Part shown: positions 43,585-55,243 of the stretch, piece after piece
How positions within the stretch are numbered: the first letter of the stretch is position 1
Layout: each line of letters begins with the position of its first letter
Source of the DNA: Trichobilharzia regenti
Taxonomy: Eukaryota; Platyhelminthes; Trematoda; Strigeidida; Schistosomatidae
NCBI GenBank assembly: GCA_944472135.2
Contig: OX235262.1
Location: 70,804,887-70,868,886 of the forward strand
DNA: 64,000 bases
Direction of reading: 5' to 3'
Notes under the pieces: model-generated
Told to the model about the DNA's origin: nothing
Databases searched by the model: none
Seen by the model: only the letters and a program-made list of their open reading frames with translations
Position numbers and translations under genes: made by a program

Positions 43585-44500
43585 CTTATTTGGGAAGTAC
43601 CATCAGCCCCAACGGGTTGATCTCAGACGAAATCTCAGCACAGATACAGAAGGCTAGTTTCGCATATGCCAATTTACGCCGTCTCAGACGTAGACGTGAT
43701 ATCCGGCTGGCTATCGACCAAAGGGCGGGTGTACCACTCAGCAGTCCACTCCGTCCTCCTTTATGAAAAGCTGTGAGACGTGGCCATTGAGAGTGGAAGA
43801 CATGAAAAGGCTAGCTGCCTTTGATCATAGGTGCCTGCGCTCTAAATCCCGTGTGAAGTGGTATAGTAAGGTGAGCGATATTGAGGTTAGGCGTCGAGTG
43901 CTAGGAAAGGAGGGGAAATCAATCGACGAGGCTGTGAAATTACATCAACTAAGACGGCTAGGACATGTTACGACGCATGTCTAGTCATTGCCTTCCTCGA
44001 CGGACAATGTTAGCTGATATAGGGTCAGGCTGGAAAAGAGCTAGCGCGGGTCAAACCAAAACGTGGCACCAGGCAGTGGAATCCACAACAGTTAGTTTAA
44101 GCCACGTAGGAAGGTGTAGACTTCCTGACTGGTTGGGGTCCTTGGTACGGTGAGACCCAATGGCTGAGAACATTTGGTGATATGGCTCAAAATCGTTCTC
44201 AATGGCCGGCGCAAATGCATCCACTTCTTGTGACTTATGATTTCCAATGAAAATATATTGTTTTTTGTTATTACTATTCCTTTGTCTCACACCTCTGTTT
44301 GCTGTCTCTATTATGCATTTCTTCTACTTTCTTCTCTTGCTTTGTGTGCTACAAGGAGGGAGTGTGGGGACTTGAACTGATGCATATCGGTGCAAAGTTC
44401 TGTGTTGAAAACAGACAGAGAAACAGTATTCTAACCAATGTGCCACCGATGCACTACAGAGAGATGCACCTGAGAAGTTTGCTAACATCGTGAAGGCTTT
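43585..44500 (+). pseudogene. RTE-like LINE C-terminus and 3' UTR
   Basis: Frames give Y-L-G-S-T-I-S-P-N-G-L-I-S-D-E-I, then C-E-T-W-P-L-R-V-E-D-M-K-R-L, R-R-R-V-L-G-K-E-G-K-S-I and G-W-K-R-A-S-A-G-Q-T-K-T-W. It is homologous to the minus copy at 42398. The region between the RT part (ending 43384) and here is deleted. Confidence 0.8.
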
Positions 44501-44509
44501 TACAGAAAC

Positions 44510-45440
44510 ATTCTAAATGGATTCAGGGTATACAACCAGCTATCACCACTTTTCTCAACCAACAATGGGTTTACACAGGTTTTTCCAATCTCTCCACTTT
44601 CCTTTAATTTAGCTATCGATGGCATCCTGGTGACAGCTCTGAAGAATGTGTATGGTGGCGGTACATATCTGCCTCCTGGAGAGACTTGTCTACTACGGGT
44701 ATGCAGACGAATTCACTTCGCTACGCTACAACATGCAAGCTGTCCAAATGGGACTTAACCAGCTGGTGTTCAGTATTTATAAGTGTGGTATTCGCTTTCA
44801 CAATCTGAGTGCAAAGTTTTGCTGTCAGATTGGCAAGAGCATATACCAGTACTCAACTTTACAGGTACCGCTTGGATTTGTCGGTGAGTTCGTGTATATA
44901 GGTTGTTGACGATGTGACGGAGAGATGGTAGCGTTCTCCAGTGTGATCCATATCTGGCTCCGTCAGCCTGGCCTTCATAGGTCAGGCTAACAACGCTTCG
45001 GTGGATACAGTCTTGCTCTGCGACTATGAAACCTGGCCTTTCCGAGCTGAGGGTTTGCGGTGAATCTGCGGTTGGGTACTGTGTTTGGAGACAGTGGAGG
45101 TCACTTTTCACTGTGTGATCGTCGTGAAATAAAGACTTCGGTGGCTTAAATAGGTGCTATGTCATCCCAGAGACTCACACCCGTGGCAGTTCGCCATTGC
45201 TGGGAATGAATGAAAAAAGTAGAGGTGGTCAGGTTATGACGCGGTACAGTGAAGGATATCTGTTAGGGTAGCACCTGCTGATAAATCAAGGCTGCTTGGG
45301 TTGAGTGTAAGGGATAATTCAAGTCGGCAGCCCAAGACGTCATCAGATAAGACCAAGAATTATAATCAGTGGCGAACATGCTACAATTATCTGCTATTTT
45401 TGAATGTGATATGAATGGATAATGAATGAAAAACATACTT
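44510..45440 (+). pseudogene. LINE RT 3' part, decayed
   Basis: Frames give L-A-I-D-G-I-L-V-T-A-L, then Y-A-D-E-F (YADD box with D changed to E) and Q-M-G-L-N-Q-L-V-F-S-I, S-A-K-F-C. It is homologous to 12720-13640, including the final AACATGCTACAATTATCTGC. Confidence 0.72.
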
Positions 45441-45808
45441 GCTTTCTGGACTACCTCCCTTACTAATTCTACCCATATCTTCATGAAGTTTCATAATTGG
45501 TGTGATGCATCCCTAAGTACCTGTAATGTTTACTAATTATTATTACTAATTAATTATTAATTAGTCTCCGATTACTTTCATTTTTACACTGCCTTAGGCG
45601 TACAAAGTCAGACGGAGCAAGGTACAAATTCACTGTAAATAGCACCACATCTTGAAACAGTGAGAAATTCGGAGGTACACAGAAACAGAATTATATTTTT
45701 ATAACCAAGAGTCTTGAGGGAGAGGGAAGTGTACATTTAAAAACGAAACAGTAACGTTGCGATCTATCAAGAAGGATCTAGACATACAACTCAAGCTACT
45801 ATACATAC
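45441..45808. other. Intron or 3' flank of unrecognised gene
   Basis: AT-rich sequence downstream of the donor at 45808. No following exon was recognised. Confidence 0.4.
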
Positions 45809-45953
45809 CTACGCCAACAGCTAGGGACCTCGTATATGACATAGCTGCTCTGAGCTTTTTCTCGGTTTTATAATGCCTTTTACGGATGATCGTAACGGCA
45901 GACGTTGTGTTGATCTGCAAGCACCTCAAATAAATAAGTTTGACCTGCGTTTC
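45809..45953 (-). CDS. Exon of unrecognised host gene (second)
   Basis: 145 nt from acceptor TTTTTGAAACAG to donor GTAG/GTATGT. It encodes 48 codons plus one base, beginning E-T-Q-V-K-L-I-Y-L-R-C-L-Q and containing a basic stretch I-I-R-K-R-H-Y-K-T-E-K-K-L, then M-S-Y-T-R-S-L-A-V-G-V. Good splice signals and a phase that matches the exon upstream argue for a real gene. I considered Mediator subunit 4 (it has a Y-A-H-R-I-S helix) but the match is too weak to claim. Confidence 0.45.
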
Positions 45954-46548
45954 CTGTTTCAAAAATTACATTTTAATATATCTTTTAAAAGCGAGACATC
46001 TATCATTGTGAACCAATTATTTACCATAACTTCTGCATTTCAACACTGAAGAGTGTACAGCTCCCACAATACACTTAATACAACACCAAATTAAAGTAAA
46101 ATGAATCATTAACGTGGAGGTTTGTACAGAGATGCACCAGATCAAAAAATCATAACAGTACGGAACGAAGTATAATGGAACTGAAACAGACGAGAATCTA
46201 CGAGGGGGAAGAATAATTAAATAATAAGCTAGGACTGTTACAGTTTGGAAGATGTCCATGAGCAAACACATCTGGGCCACTGGAAATCATTATCACCCAT
46301 GTCATCAACAGTCCTTACGACAAAAAGGAGGCACTAAAGAATACCAGTGATTTTAAAATAAAACCCAAAGTACTTAAAAATGTCATGGTCAAGCTATAAA
46401 AAAAAAATCAAATTTACAAATAACCCTAAAAAACTGATGTGGTTCAACACAGGACTTAGGACCAAACTGTATCAGCTGAATATCTGTAACTCAATAACTA
46501 GTCATAACAAATACCTTTTGATTACATAAATCCAAGGAATCAACTCAC

Positions 46549-46618
46549 ATTGTTCTTCATCTTTTCTATCTCAATCAAGGCATCGGTTACTTGTGGTTTT
46601 ATACAGCAGTTTAAATTG
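46549..46618 (-). CDS. Exon of unrecognised host gene (first seen)
   Basis: 70 nt from acceptor ACACATTCAG to donor AAT/GTGAGT. One base plus 23 codons: N-L-N-C-C-I-K-P-Q-V then T-D-A-L-I-E-I-E-K-M-K-N-N, an amphipathic, coiled-coil-like end. Phase 0 at the 3' side, fitting the exon at 45953. The frame is open a little further upstream, so the acceptor could lie farther out. Confidence 0.4.
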
Positions 46619-49129
46619 CTGAATGTGTACTTGTAAAAACTTGGCTTGACTAGCGCTATTAATCGAATTAGTTGAACTAGTCAAGCAGCTGTTCTACCAG
46701 TATCTTGAAGCTAATACCAGGAAATCAGCAATATACGCCGATCTATCGCTACTTCTTCTGTATTGACTCGAAATATTATCACGACATAAAAATAAGATTT
46801 TCAAGTATTCCCTAGACACAAAGTAGACAAGCTTCCTACTTATTACGTCAATTAAATGCTCGAAATTTTTCCAGAATTCATACGATCTGCCAGAGATATT
46901 TTCGAGATATTATGAACCCAAAACTCACTGCCGAACTTAGAGTAGTATTTCAGAAATTATATGGAATTCTTTTTAGAAGTTTATGTAGCAACGCAAAGGA
47001 CAACTGTCTTCTGGTGAGCCCCTAATGTACGTGGTGCGGATGACTTGGACCTTACAAACGATAAATTATGTTTGAGTCAAACGACGAAGTCTGAATTAAT
47101 TGGAAATAAAAATCTTCAAAGGAAAAAGCATTTTTACTCCAATATCCGGGAAGATCTTGTGATTTTACACTCATAACTACTATGCAGACTCTGATATATT
47201 CCTGATAGGGGCACTGAGTTCTTTACCTGTGTATTGTTCACTCTTTTATTTCCCAAACTTATAAAGAATACAAAAACCTTCTCGAGAGAAAACTTCTCAA
47301 AAAACAAAAATAAAAAGCGCCACTACCATTGCAAAGCAGTCTAGACCAACAGACGGCCAAATTAAACTTTAAGCACAAGCAAGTACTAATGGAGTGCGAC
47401 CGCACCAATAACTCTGAAACGCTCAGAGAGGAAAATCCCATTCGGACAAAAAATGGGAACAGAGCGTCGAAAAAGAACAACAAAAATGGGGAGCTCGATG
47501 GACAGGAAAAAGAAAATAGAGGAAGCTTTGCCGAGAATTTCCCCTTTTTCATGCGACGCATTATGTTCCCGTTTTTCGAACTACTGGAACGCTTCTTGTC
47601 TCCATTATGTACCCTTTTGTCACGTTATCTCGCCCTTACTGACTAATGATTTTCTCTTATGTGTTGGCCATCATGTGGGGAATAACTATTTTTCCAGCCA
47701 AATATAGTCACTATTGAGACGCCACTTCCTATTCCCGAAAAACGTTTCTAACACTACCAGTACGTATTAAAACTTATTGTTAAGTGCATGGAATTGCTCT
47801 ATATAATTTACTGCTAAATGCACTTCATATCGTGTGACGTCAGTCAACACTCAGAATTCTTTGAGTTTTATACCCACACTACTTCGCCTAAGTGCGGAAC
47901 GAATACTGATCACTCACAGTGAAAGTACGCTTCAAATATCACTCAACAAACGCTTACTTGTACCGCCTCAGTTGAAGAACCACTCTAATTTCAATGTCTC
48001 AATTGAAACCGCTTATAGGTTTTGGCGGCATCCTGCTAGCTAACATGCTACTGAGATGCATTGGGAGACTTTCGATCGAATTTTTGTTTAGTGACAATTA
48101 CATACACCTGAATGGCTATGTGACAAACCAGGTTCTGTTGGTTTCATCAGTTGTCTTATGAGAAGCATTCGAATTCAGACATACTTTGATACATTATCAG
48201 TATACGGTGACGTTTTTCGACAGACCAGAAGGTTTCGGTCATCCGGCGAAGGGAATGAAGTCTAATAACATGAAACTTTAAATAATTCTTTGAAATTGAT
48301 GTCCCACTTTGTGTCATTCGACATTGGGGGCTGAAATTCTCTGTGAAGGTCTATCACGTAAGCTTAAGTGTTGTATCTAGTGTCTACGGTATTCGGCACA
48401 CTGTCGTATCACTTTTGGTCGTACTTGCATGAAACTCAGACAATCAAGTAATTATCATCGATCTGTGTTTCTGCTCTCAAAATTTATTTCTTATTTTGAA
48501 TGACCGATTTGTTATTCTGATTTTTCTTTGGTCTTGGAGGAACACGTGCTTCTGGAGTTGGAGGATACACAATTGCGCTTGCATATTGTGTATCTTGCGT
48601 CACTGTCGACACCATTCAACTTCTACGGACTATTTCATAGATAACAGTCTTTTTTTCTTTTTGATCACACTTTGGATGATTATATTTAAAGTGTAGGAAT
48701 GTATGTTTATTATTACTTTCAATAAAGAATATTAGTGTTCCACATACATAGATATTAGTGGGACAAAGTGGATTTCCTTCATCCTCGAAGTCCATCAAAC
48801 CCTGCCATAGGGATTATACTGCCACATCCTACCTACTGTACAATTGCCTTTAATAGCGACAAGGGAAGAACGGAGACCAAGACAAAGAAAGAACAACAGT
48901 TTGACCGTTTCGGGTTCTGTTTTGTCAGACATTAATGAGCAGTGATCTGAAAATAGACTGCGAACGGATGATCCCAAACAGGAATACGTTGCATCAAATA
49001 ATTTATTCAAAAACACCACCCCTAAGCGTCTGATGTTTATCTCATCTAACCGTATAAATCCGTCAGTGATGACAAACCCTTAGGAGCTGAAGGTATTGAC
49101 GTTCATGGATAATACGAAGTACACTAACG
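46619..49129. other. No recognised gene
   Basis: 2.5 kb without a convincing gene. 47320-47560 has overlapping open frames on both strands (105 and 100 codons) of skewed composition, probably chance. It may include the promoter or 5' exon of the unrecognised minus-strand gene. No LTR or SINE signature was found. Confidence 0.4.
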
Positions 49130-49345
49130 CAAGACCTAACACCAACAACTTCTAACGTATTTGTTCCGCGTAGACCTAAGGCAAAGCAAAACATAAGAGT
49201 TGATCGTCCAAATTACGAGATGCATTTCGGGACCAAATCCGAGTGTGAGATGATTGCTTAATTGGCCATTGGTGGTGCACGAACGAACGTGACACGGTGG
49301 CGTGCCAAATGGCGTGGATGCTTGACCAGAAGCCTCCAACTAAAC
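49130..49345 (+). repeat. Dispersed repeat, copy 2
   Basis: Similar to 10530-10720 (GTTC(T/C)GCGTAGAC, ATGCATTTCGGGACCAAAT, GTGCCAAAT). See that entry. Confidence 0.5.
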
Positions 49346-49703
49346 AAGTTGACTTAAACAGTGATGAATGCTGTGGCCAATAATTTTGGGGAATTATTTA
49401 GCGCTACAGTATTTTATTGAATTAGTTAGAGCATTCACAACTAATGTTCACAACCTGTCTTTTAATTTAAGCAAGAAACAATGAAAAATGCTCTCACCAG
49501 TTAGTTGGCCAGTAGTTTTCCCTCCATTCTTAACCAGAAACAACTCCAGTGGTTGTCATGTGGTGACATCCTGTTAGACCCGAACTTGGGCCATAAAGTT
49601 GTGAATTACTCAGTGTGGTCCATTTTAATCTGGTGACCAGGATACTAGTAACAGTGTCCCAAATAATGATACGGTTATTCAATGACATATTTAATAACCA
49701 TAG

Positions 49704-50023
49704 TGTCAATGTAGTTGAAGATTGAACGATCAATTCATGGTTGCTGGCTCAAATCCAACTTCCCCATAATTTTCGCGGATCATCAATCCGGCAGTCATTG
49801 TCTTATCGGTCGCTGTTCAAAAAGAATATAGAACAACCGTCAGAAACCTCAGTTTATTATGCTGGTTATGTGTTGGTGTTAGAATAGAGAATTCTCGAGT
49901 CGCCAATCGGTGTTCTGGTTTTGTGCCCGGTAATATTAAGCGTTTCTTAGAATCTTCGAGGGACAGCGTGAGGCCCAGCGTAGCGAGAGCTGGGCATTAA
50001 CCGTTTACGAGACGTGATTGACA
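49704..50023 (+). repeat. BEL/Pao-type solo LTR with near-perfect duplication
   Basis: 320 bp, TGTCAATG to ATTGACA. The flanks CATAG and CGTAG differ at one base, as expected for a 5-bp BEL duplication with one later mutation. No internal sequence is attached. Confidence 0.8.
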
Positions 50024-51289
50024 CGTAGTAACAAGAAATTATGGAAATAAAAAATTGAGGCAAAGCACAATGCCTGTATTTGTTTCACAGCACTTGTGTG
50101 TTACCAAGAGCATATCCTGCAGGTAAATACAGGTTTTATTGAGGAGCTCATTTTAATCGATGCTGAAGATCAGATTGACGGTCAGAAAGGTCATGCAACA
50201 ACAAGTTACTCCAGCAGGCATTGACCTAGAAAATAACCAACCGCCCCAAAACAATCTGCAGAATGAAATGGAGGAAGACTGCTTATATGCTGAGGAGATT
50301 TCACCTGCCGAGTGTAAACTGAATGGGAAGCGAGAATCTGGACACCAGGTTGTGACACAGAGGAGACCACGTGAGGAGGAAGTGAAAGCGTGTGCACAGT
50401 TAAAGAAGCAGGTTAAGATAATATCAGAGAGCCAGAGGACATGAATATGTGCTGCTGGACCCAGGCTGACTACTAGGAATGCATAAAATGAATAACATAT
50501 ACGTTAGAATACAAGATTTATTCTAAAGCAGTGAAAATTTAAATACACACTGTGCATCGGTGCCACAGTGGTAAGAACTCTCGCACATGCACATGATCCG
50601 GGGTTCGATCGCCTGCAGATGCACACTTGATGTCTGTGGTCGGCCTGCTAAATTTAGGATACCGATATCACATGCTGAAAATTCCATACATGTACCGTCG
50701 ATGGCGTGAAATCAAGCTGTAATAAAAAAATACATCCACAAATTAGTTCCCAAGCATCTATGAACTCTTGTCCAGTGGTTTTATAGAAAGACGACAGTGA
50801 TATGAAGGTAACTGGATTACTGAAAGTAGAGACATTTATGATGCAGCCTACGTGTTTAGTGAAAACAGGAGCTCCAAAGGGATTGAGGGTTTAAGTGGAC
50901 ACACAGCAGTCATCGACTGATTTGTGCTGCTCGTTCCTGAGAAGTGGATATATCAGTAAAGTGAGAGTGAGGCGAGATATGTCAGCGGATCTTTGTTTAT
51001 CAGAAATTTGGACATGAAATGCGTCAGGGGTTTGCTGAATATTGAAAGAATTACGGTTATTATGATTCTGAGAATGAAATGCGTAATTACAACAAATGTA
51101 GCGCTACGAAATGTGCTGACATTTCTCGAATATACTGGACGGTGGAAAATTGTAGTAGTCATGGAAAATGTCATATGACACCCAGGAAGATAAAGGATGT
51201 CGACGGTCACGGAAGATTGGCAGTTAGCGAAAGCAGGTGTTTATCTTCCAATAAAATAGACAAAACGAAACTCGAAACTGATAGTCCGA
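50024..51289. other. No recognised gene; one tRNA-like SINE head
   Basis: The 94-codon plus frame at 50160-50444 is hydrophilic and Glu/Lys/Gln-rich with no motif that I know. A weak 84-codon frame at 51079 is also unassigned. Confidence 0.4.
50550..50630 (+). repeat. tRNA-like SINE head
   Basis: 7-bp acceptor arms GTGCATC and GATGCAC enclose an A-box-like GCCACAGTGGTAAG and a B box GGTTCGATCGC. The tail differs from the 27-kb SINE. It lacks signs of a functional tRNA: no clear anticodon stem. Confidence 0.6.
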
Positions 51290-51420
51290 AATACGAGATA
51301 TATTTCACGATCAGAAATGCAAAGCAGTGGTGATTGCTTAGCTAATTAGAGTCCATGAGCAAGAGAAAAAAAGTGATATAGCAGCGTACCAAATACCGTG
51401 GATATTTGTCTAGGAAACTG
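51290..51420 (+). repeat. Dispersed repeat, copy 3
   Basis: Shares TGATTGCTTA, GTACCAAAT and GTGGAT(A/G) landmarks with 49200-49330. Diverged. Confidence 0.4.
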
Positions 51421-51643
51421 GTTAGTTAAACTGATTGAACGACCTCCAGCCCGTTTCCGACCGACTTCACTTAAAATAACTCTCACTAAAATTGTGTGGC
51501 CAACTGTTCTGTCAAATATAATCCTTAGTCACACTACCTGCTGAATCTTTAGCCCAACGCATCTAACCTGGTGGCCAGCCTGTTTTTGACACCACCCGGA
51601 TTAGCGAAGGCAGAATATAACTCTCAAGGTTGCTCAAGAGTGT

Positions 51644-52001
51644 TGTCAGCCACGTCTCATAAACCGTTAATGCCCAGCTCTTGCTACGCTCGGGCTCACG
51701 CTGTCCCTTGAAGTTTCTCAGAAACGCTTAGTAATAACGGACGAAAAAACCAAAACACCGTTTGCCCACTTGAGAATTCTTTATTGTAACACCAACATAT
51801 AAATCAAGTATGACTAAGGTCTGTGAACAAATATTACAATAATAAATCACAATATTACTTCTGACGGTTTTCTGCTGACTTCTTTCTGAACAGCGACCGA
51901 TGAGACGATGACTGTCGTATTGATGCCTCCGCGAAAATTGGGGAAGTTGGTTTTGAGCAAACAACCATGAATTGATCGTTCAATCTTCAACTACATTGAC
52001 A
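51644..52001 (-). repeat. 3' LTR of the BEL element
   Basis: 358 bp, TGTCAGCC to TTGACA on the plus strand. The adjacent CTCCCCGGC is the complement of the probable polypurine tract. Confidence 0.9.
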
Positions 52002-53148
52002 CTCCCCGGCAAAAAAGGGATCCAACCCCTTTTTTCCATCACGATCAATACACGTTGACTTGGATGCCATTGCGAGAACCTGGGTCACACGGACAGAGCT
52101 GAAATGGAAAACAAACAGAAAAGCCAACACACCACAAGCATACCCACAGCACAATCTCACACATCAATGACGACCTGCGCCTTCCAGTTAAAGGCATCCT
52201 CTTGACATCTTGCAACACAATCGCCACTTGCTAGAATGACTCTTGCAGAATGCAACGTGACCATAGCACCACCTCACGATACTCCACGCACATCCTCTTA
52301 TCTACTCACTACCAATTACCACTGAAATCGCTTGTCACTCATTCTGCCTCAGTTCTAGTAACGATGACGTATGCGAGCCTCAGTCGTTTACACTCTTTCT
52401 CCCCGGCGTGTGGGACCAAGGCTAACAATTATCTCCGTATTCATTTCATTCTCAGCAATAGCCTCCCCGGCGTATACGACCCATCTGCTGTCTCTAACAT
52501 CAATCAATTCATTCACAGATGTAGAAGACAAGAAACAACTTCAGAAGTAATCACGACGAAAATTTTAACAAAATTATGCAATAACAACAAGGTACGAAAA
52601 CAACGAGTAAACACAATGAATCCAAAAACACCAATTGATATGACACACCACACGTATATACAAACAGTACACACAAACTCGCAGATCGTGTCTCGATGGA
52701 ATTCCTTTGAAGAATTGCGGGACTTACACCAGTACGTCTGCAACCCTTCTCACGTTGACGATTGTAATTTGTGGAATGTCCGGACACAAACAAGATTAAC
52801 CAACAATTACAATAATTGGAACTCACACAATTATTTAACACAAACCTATGTACAATCAATACACCGAATGTGGTGGATTCTGCCATGACGAACTACCCTT
52901 GAAGAACTGTAGGACTTACAGCAGTACGCCTACATTCCTTCTCAGGTTGATGATCCAAGTGGAAGTCGTCCGGACACAAACAGAATTACCAACAGCTAGA
53001 TGAAAGATGATACCAATTCAGTATATACAATATGAACATATGTACAAAATCACACACCAAGCACATTGGACTGCTCATTGATGCGCTACCCTTTGAAGAA
53101 TTGTAGGACTTACAGCAGTACGCCTACAACCCTTCTCAGGTTGACGCT
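52002..53148 (-). other. BEL 3' non-coding region with 192-bp tandem repeats
   Basis: Two full units (52704-52894 and 52895-53087) and a partial one (53088-53153) share GGACTTACA(C/G)CAGTACG and CCTTCTCA(C/G)GTTGA plus weaker similarity throughout. The 212-codon plus-strand frame at 52250-52888 runs antisense to the element. Its counterpart in the copy at 1635-2072 differs mostly by amino-acid-changing substitutions, so it does not look selected. Confidence 0.75.
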
Positions 53149-55098
53149 CTAGGTTGGAAAATCGTTGCAGAGTTCATTTGCTGACTTCCCTCTATCAGCC
53201 ATATCCTCAAGTCTCAACGGTAACACGCTCATGTCATTGTATCGTAGAATAAAGATGACTAACAAACACACGACGTATCTGATCAACCAAGTGTAGAAAC
53301 AGAGTAATTTACACCAAAGATAATAGCATTCAAATAGTAACTTGAAACTAGAAATGCCTTTATTCATGCAAGTCAATTTAACAATTACTCTCTCGTTTAC
53401 ACTTGGCTTATCCTCACTAAACTGACCAATATCTTTCGTCCTTTCAAATGCACCAATACTATCATAGTCATCGCACAAGATATTTGAGTTGATGGGCGTC
53501 TGTTTCATTGTGGATGACAACACCAACGACGACTTAGTGACACAAGTTGATGAATTTAGCGGTGGATCAGAAGCTGTTGTTGCTCGGCTTTCAGAAATTT
53601 GTCTACCTGCAAGACCACTACCACTGCTCTCTTTTACTATCAGCTCAAGTTTAGCACTGTCATCTGATGATAGGTGGGCTACATGCTGATCACTTACAAT
53701 GACGGTCTCACAAGTATGCATGCCTTCTGCAACTGCATTTAATTCTACTTCACGATCAAGTTGTACAGAACCCTTGTTCAACTCAGCAGTAGTAGGCATA
53801 TCCCTCATCTCATCATGATCAACCAAGGACAAATGTGAAATATCATGATCATTATCATGAATATTCCCTTTACCATCAAGTTCATCATTTTCAAACTCTT
53901 TGTTAACAGCAGTAGACAATTTTGGTTCCTCCTCACAAATCATTAATGGTTTTATACCTTCACTCTGACAAGTAATACCTTTTAAACTTGTAGGGTCAGA
54001 ACTGGACTCTGAAGCAGTAACTCTATTCTGTGACACTCTATTCAACAATGGCTTACCAGTTGCAACTACAGACTTCTTGACCACACCGTTATCGTCACAC
54101 AATTCGGAGTCAGGCCTGGAGTTTACATTGAGCTTATCACTGAACTTGCTCACTGGTTCACAGTTCACCTTTGTATGCACCTCTTGCAAACGTGTAAAAC
54201 ACAACCGTGCTTGTCTTGCATCTTGTAACTTATCTGTTGAGGATGTACTACGAAACCTGTTACACTCACTAGGTCTATATGCATTACTAGACATCATGGA
54301 GCCTTCTCGATATCCACCTCTCTGAGGCCTATTCGTCATCAATGATTGCGTTTTGCTCTCAGACTGCTCTATTCTAGGGGTGAGATTCAATATACTGGCG
54401 AACTTGCTCATAGATTGATTGACACTATCTTTTACTAGTTTCAGGATATCATCAAACTTTGGCTCGATACCCTCATCCTCCATACGGGAGCTTATCTTCA
54501 CCCACTTCCTTTGCAGTCGAGTAGGTAGGCGTCTTGCTATTACTTCTAGTATAAAACTCGAGTTGAGGTCACTCATGCAATTCATCGAAATCAAGGTATT
54601 CTTATAAATCATAAGATTATCTAGAAACTCAGTAAGTGCCTTGGAGTCATCTTGAAGTTGACTGCCGTTACCTTTGACAGCTTCGTATACGTTCCTTACA
54701 ATCATTGAAGGTCTTCCAAACCTTTGACGTAATATGCTCATAGCCTCAGAGTTTCCCTCATTAGGGGGCATGAGCTTACAGCACTGTATAGCTCTTGCAG
54801 CATCTCCAGTGCAATACCTCATCAAATACATTAACTTCAATTCATCACTTAATAAAAAACTACTCAGCATAATCTCAAACTCCTTTACAAATTGTAAATA
54901 ATCAGCCGGGTTTCCATCGAAACACCGTGGTTCAAATTTAGGGAGTTTGATGTTCCTATTATCCCTGAACGGCGAAACAGTAACATCAACCATGTCATGC
55001 TTAACATCAGACACATCGTTACAATTAACAGACAAGTCACCATGACTTACTTTCCTGTTTGCATCCAAGACACTCTGTCCCTTCTTTGACCCAGGCAT
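53149..55098 (-). CDS. gag: BEL/Pao Gag-like protein with C-terminal membrane segment
   Basis: 649 codons. Residues about 49-135 contain L-P-K-F-E-P...F-D-G-N-P-A-D-Y-L-Q-F, then C-T-G-D-A-A-R-A-I and L-R-Q-R-F-G-R-P. This is the Gag signature of BEL/Pao elements (DUF1759-like). No CCHC knuckle is evident. The middle (about 270-560) is acidic and low-complexity. Near residue 600 there is a hydrophobic stretch (W-L-I-R-Y-V-V-C-L-L-V-I-F-I-L), then a short polar tail. The tail probably derives from the far C-terminus of a longer gag-pol(-env) ORF, joined by internal deletion. The stop falls exactly where the tandem repeats start. Confidence 0.8.
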   Translation of the reverse strand: MPGSKKGQSVLDANRKVSHGDLSVNCNDVSDVKHDMVDVTVSPFRDNRNIKLPKFEPRCFDGNPADYLQFVKEFEIMLSSFLLSDELKLMYLMRYCTGDAARAIQCCKLMPPNEGNSEAMSILRQRFGRPSMIVRNVYEAVKGNGSQLQDDSKALTEFLDNLMIYKNTLISMNCMSDLNSSFILEVIARRLPTRLQRKWVKISSRMEDEGIEPKFDDILKLVKDSVNQSMSKFASILNLTPRIEQSESKTQSLMTNRPQRGGYREGSMMSSNAYRPSECNRFRSTSSTDKLQDARQARLCFTRLQEVHTKVNCEPVSKFSDKLNVNSRPDSELCDDNGVVKKSVVATGKPLLNRVSQNRVTASESSSDPTSLKGITCQSEGIKPLMICEEEPKLSTAVNKEFENDELDGKGNIHDNDHDISHLSLVDHDEMRDMPTTAELNKGSVQLDREVELNAVAEGMHTCETVIVSDQHVAHLSSDDSAKLELIVKESSGSGLAGRQISESRATTASDPPLNSSTCVTKSSLVLSSTMKQTPINSNILCDDYDSIGAFERTKDIGQFSEDKPSVNERVIVKLTCMNKGISSFKLLFECYYLWCKLLCFYTWLIRYVVCLLVIFILRYNDMSVLPLRLEDMADRGKSANELCNDFPT

Positions 55099-55243
55099 TG
55101 TTGAACTTGACCAAATTCCAAAATCGTTCCAGATATTGCTTGTTCAAAGAGGACTCGGCCGGCACCAGGAAAGATGAACGGTGACTATCCAAACTGTTAC
55201 CAGCTATCTGAATCCGCCAGAATCTGTTTCTACCGTCAGAAAC

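Noticed and set aside
45809..45953. Naming the exon as Mediator subunit 4
   Set aside because: Only a short, gapped resemblance; not enough to name.
47259..47707. Overlapping open frames on both strands, 84 to 105 codons
   Set aside because: Mutually antisense, skewed composition, no family resemblance and no splice context.
50160..50444. 94-codon hydrophilic frame after a BEL solo LTR, considered as a gag start
   Set aside because: The LTR has its own near-perfect flanking duplication, so no internal element sequence follows it.
50550..50630. Possible functional tRNA gene
   Set aside because: Acceptor arms pair, but no convincing anticodon arm; resembles SINE heads.
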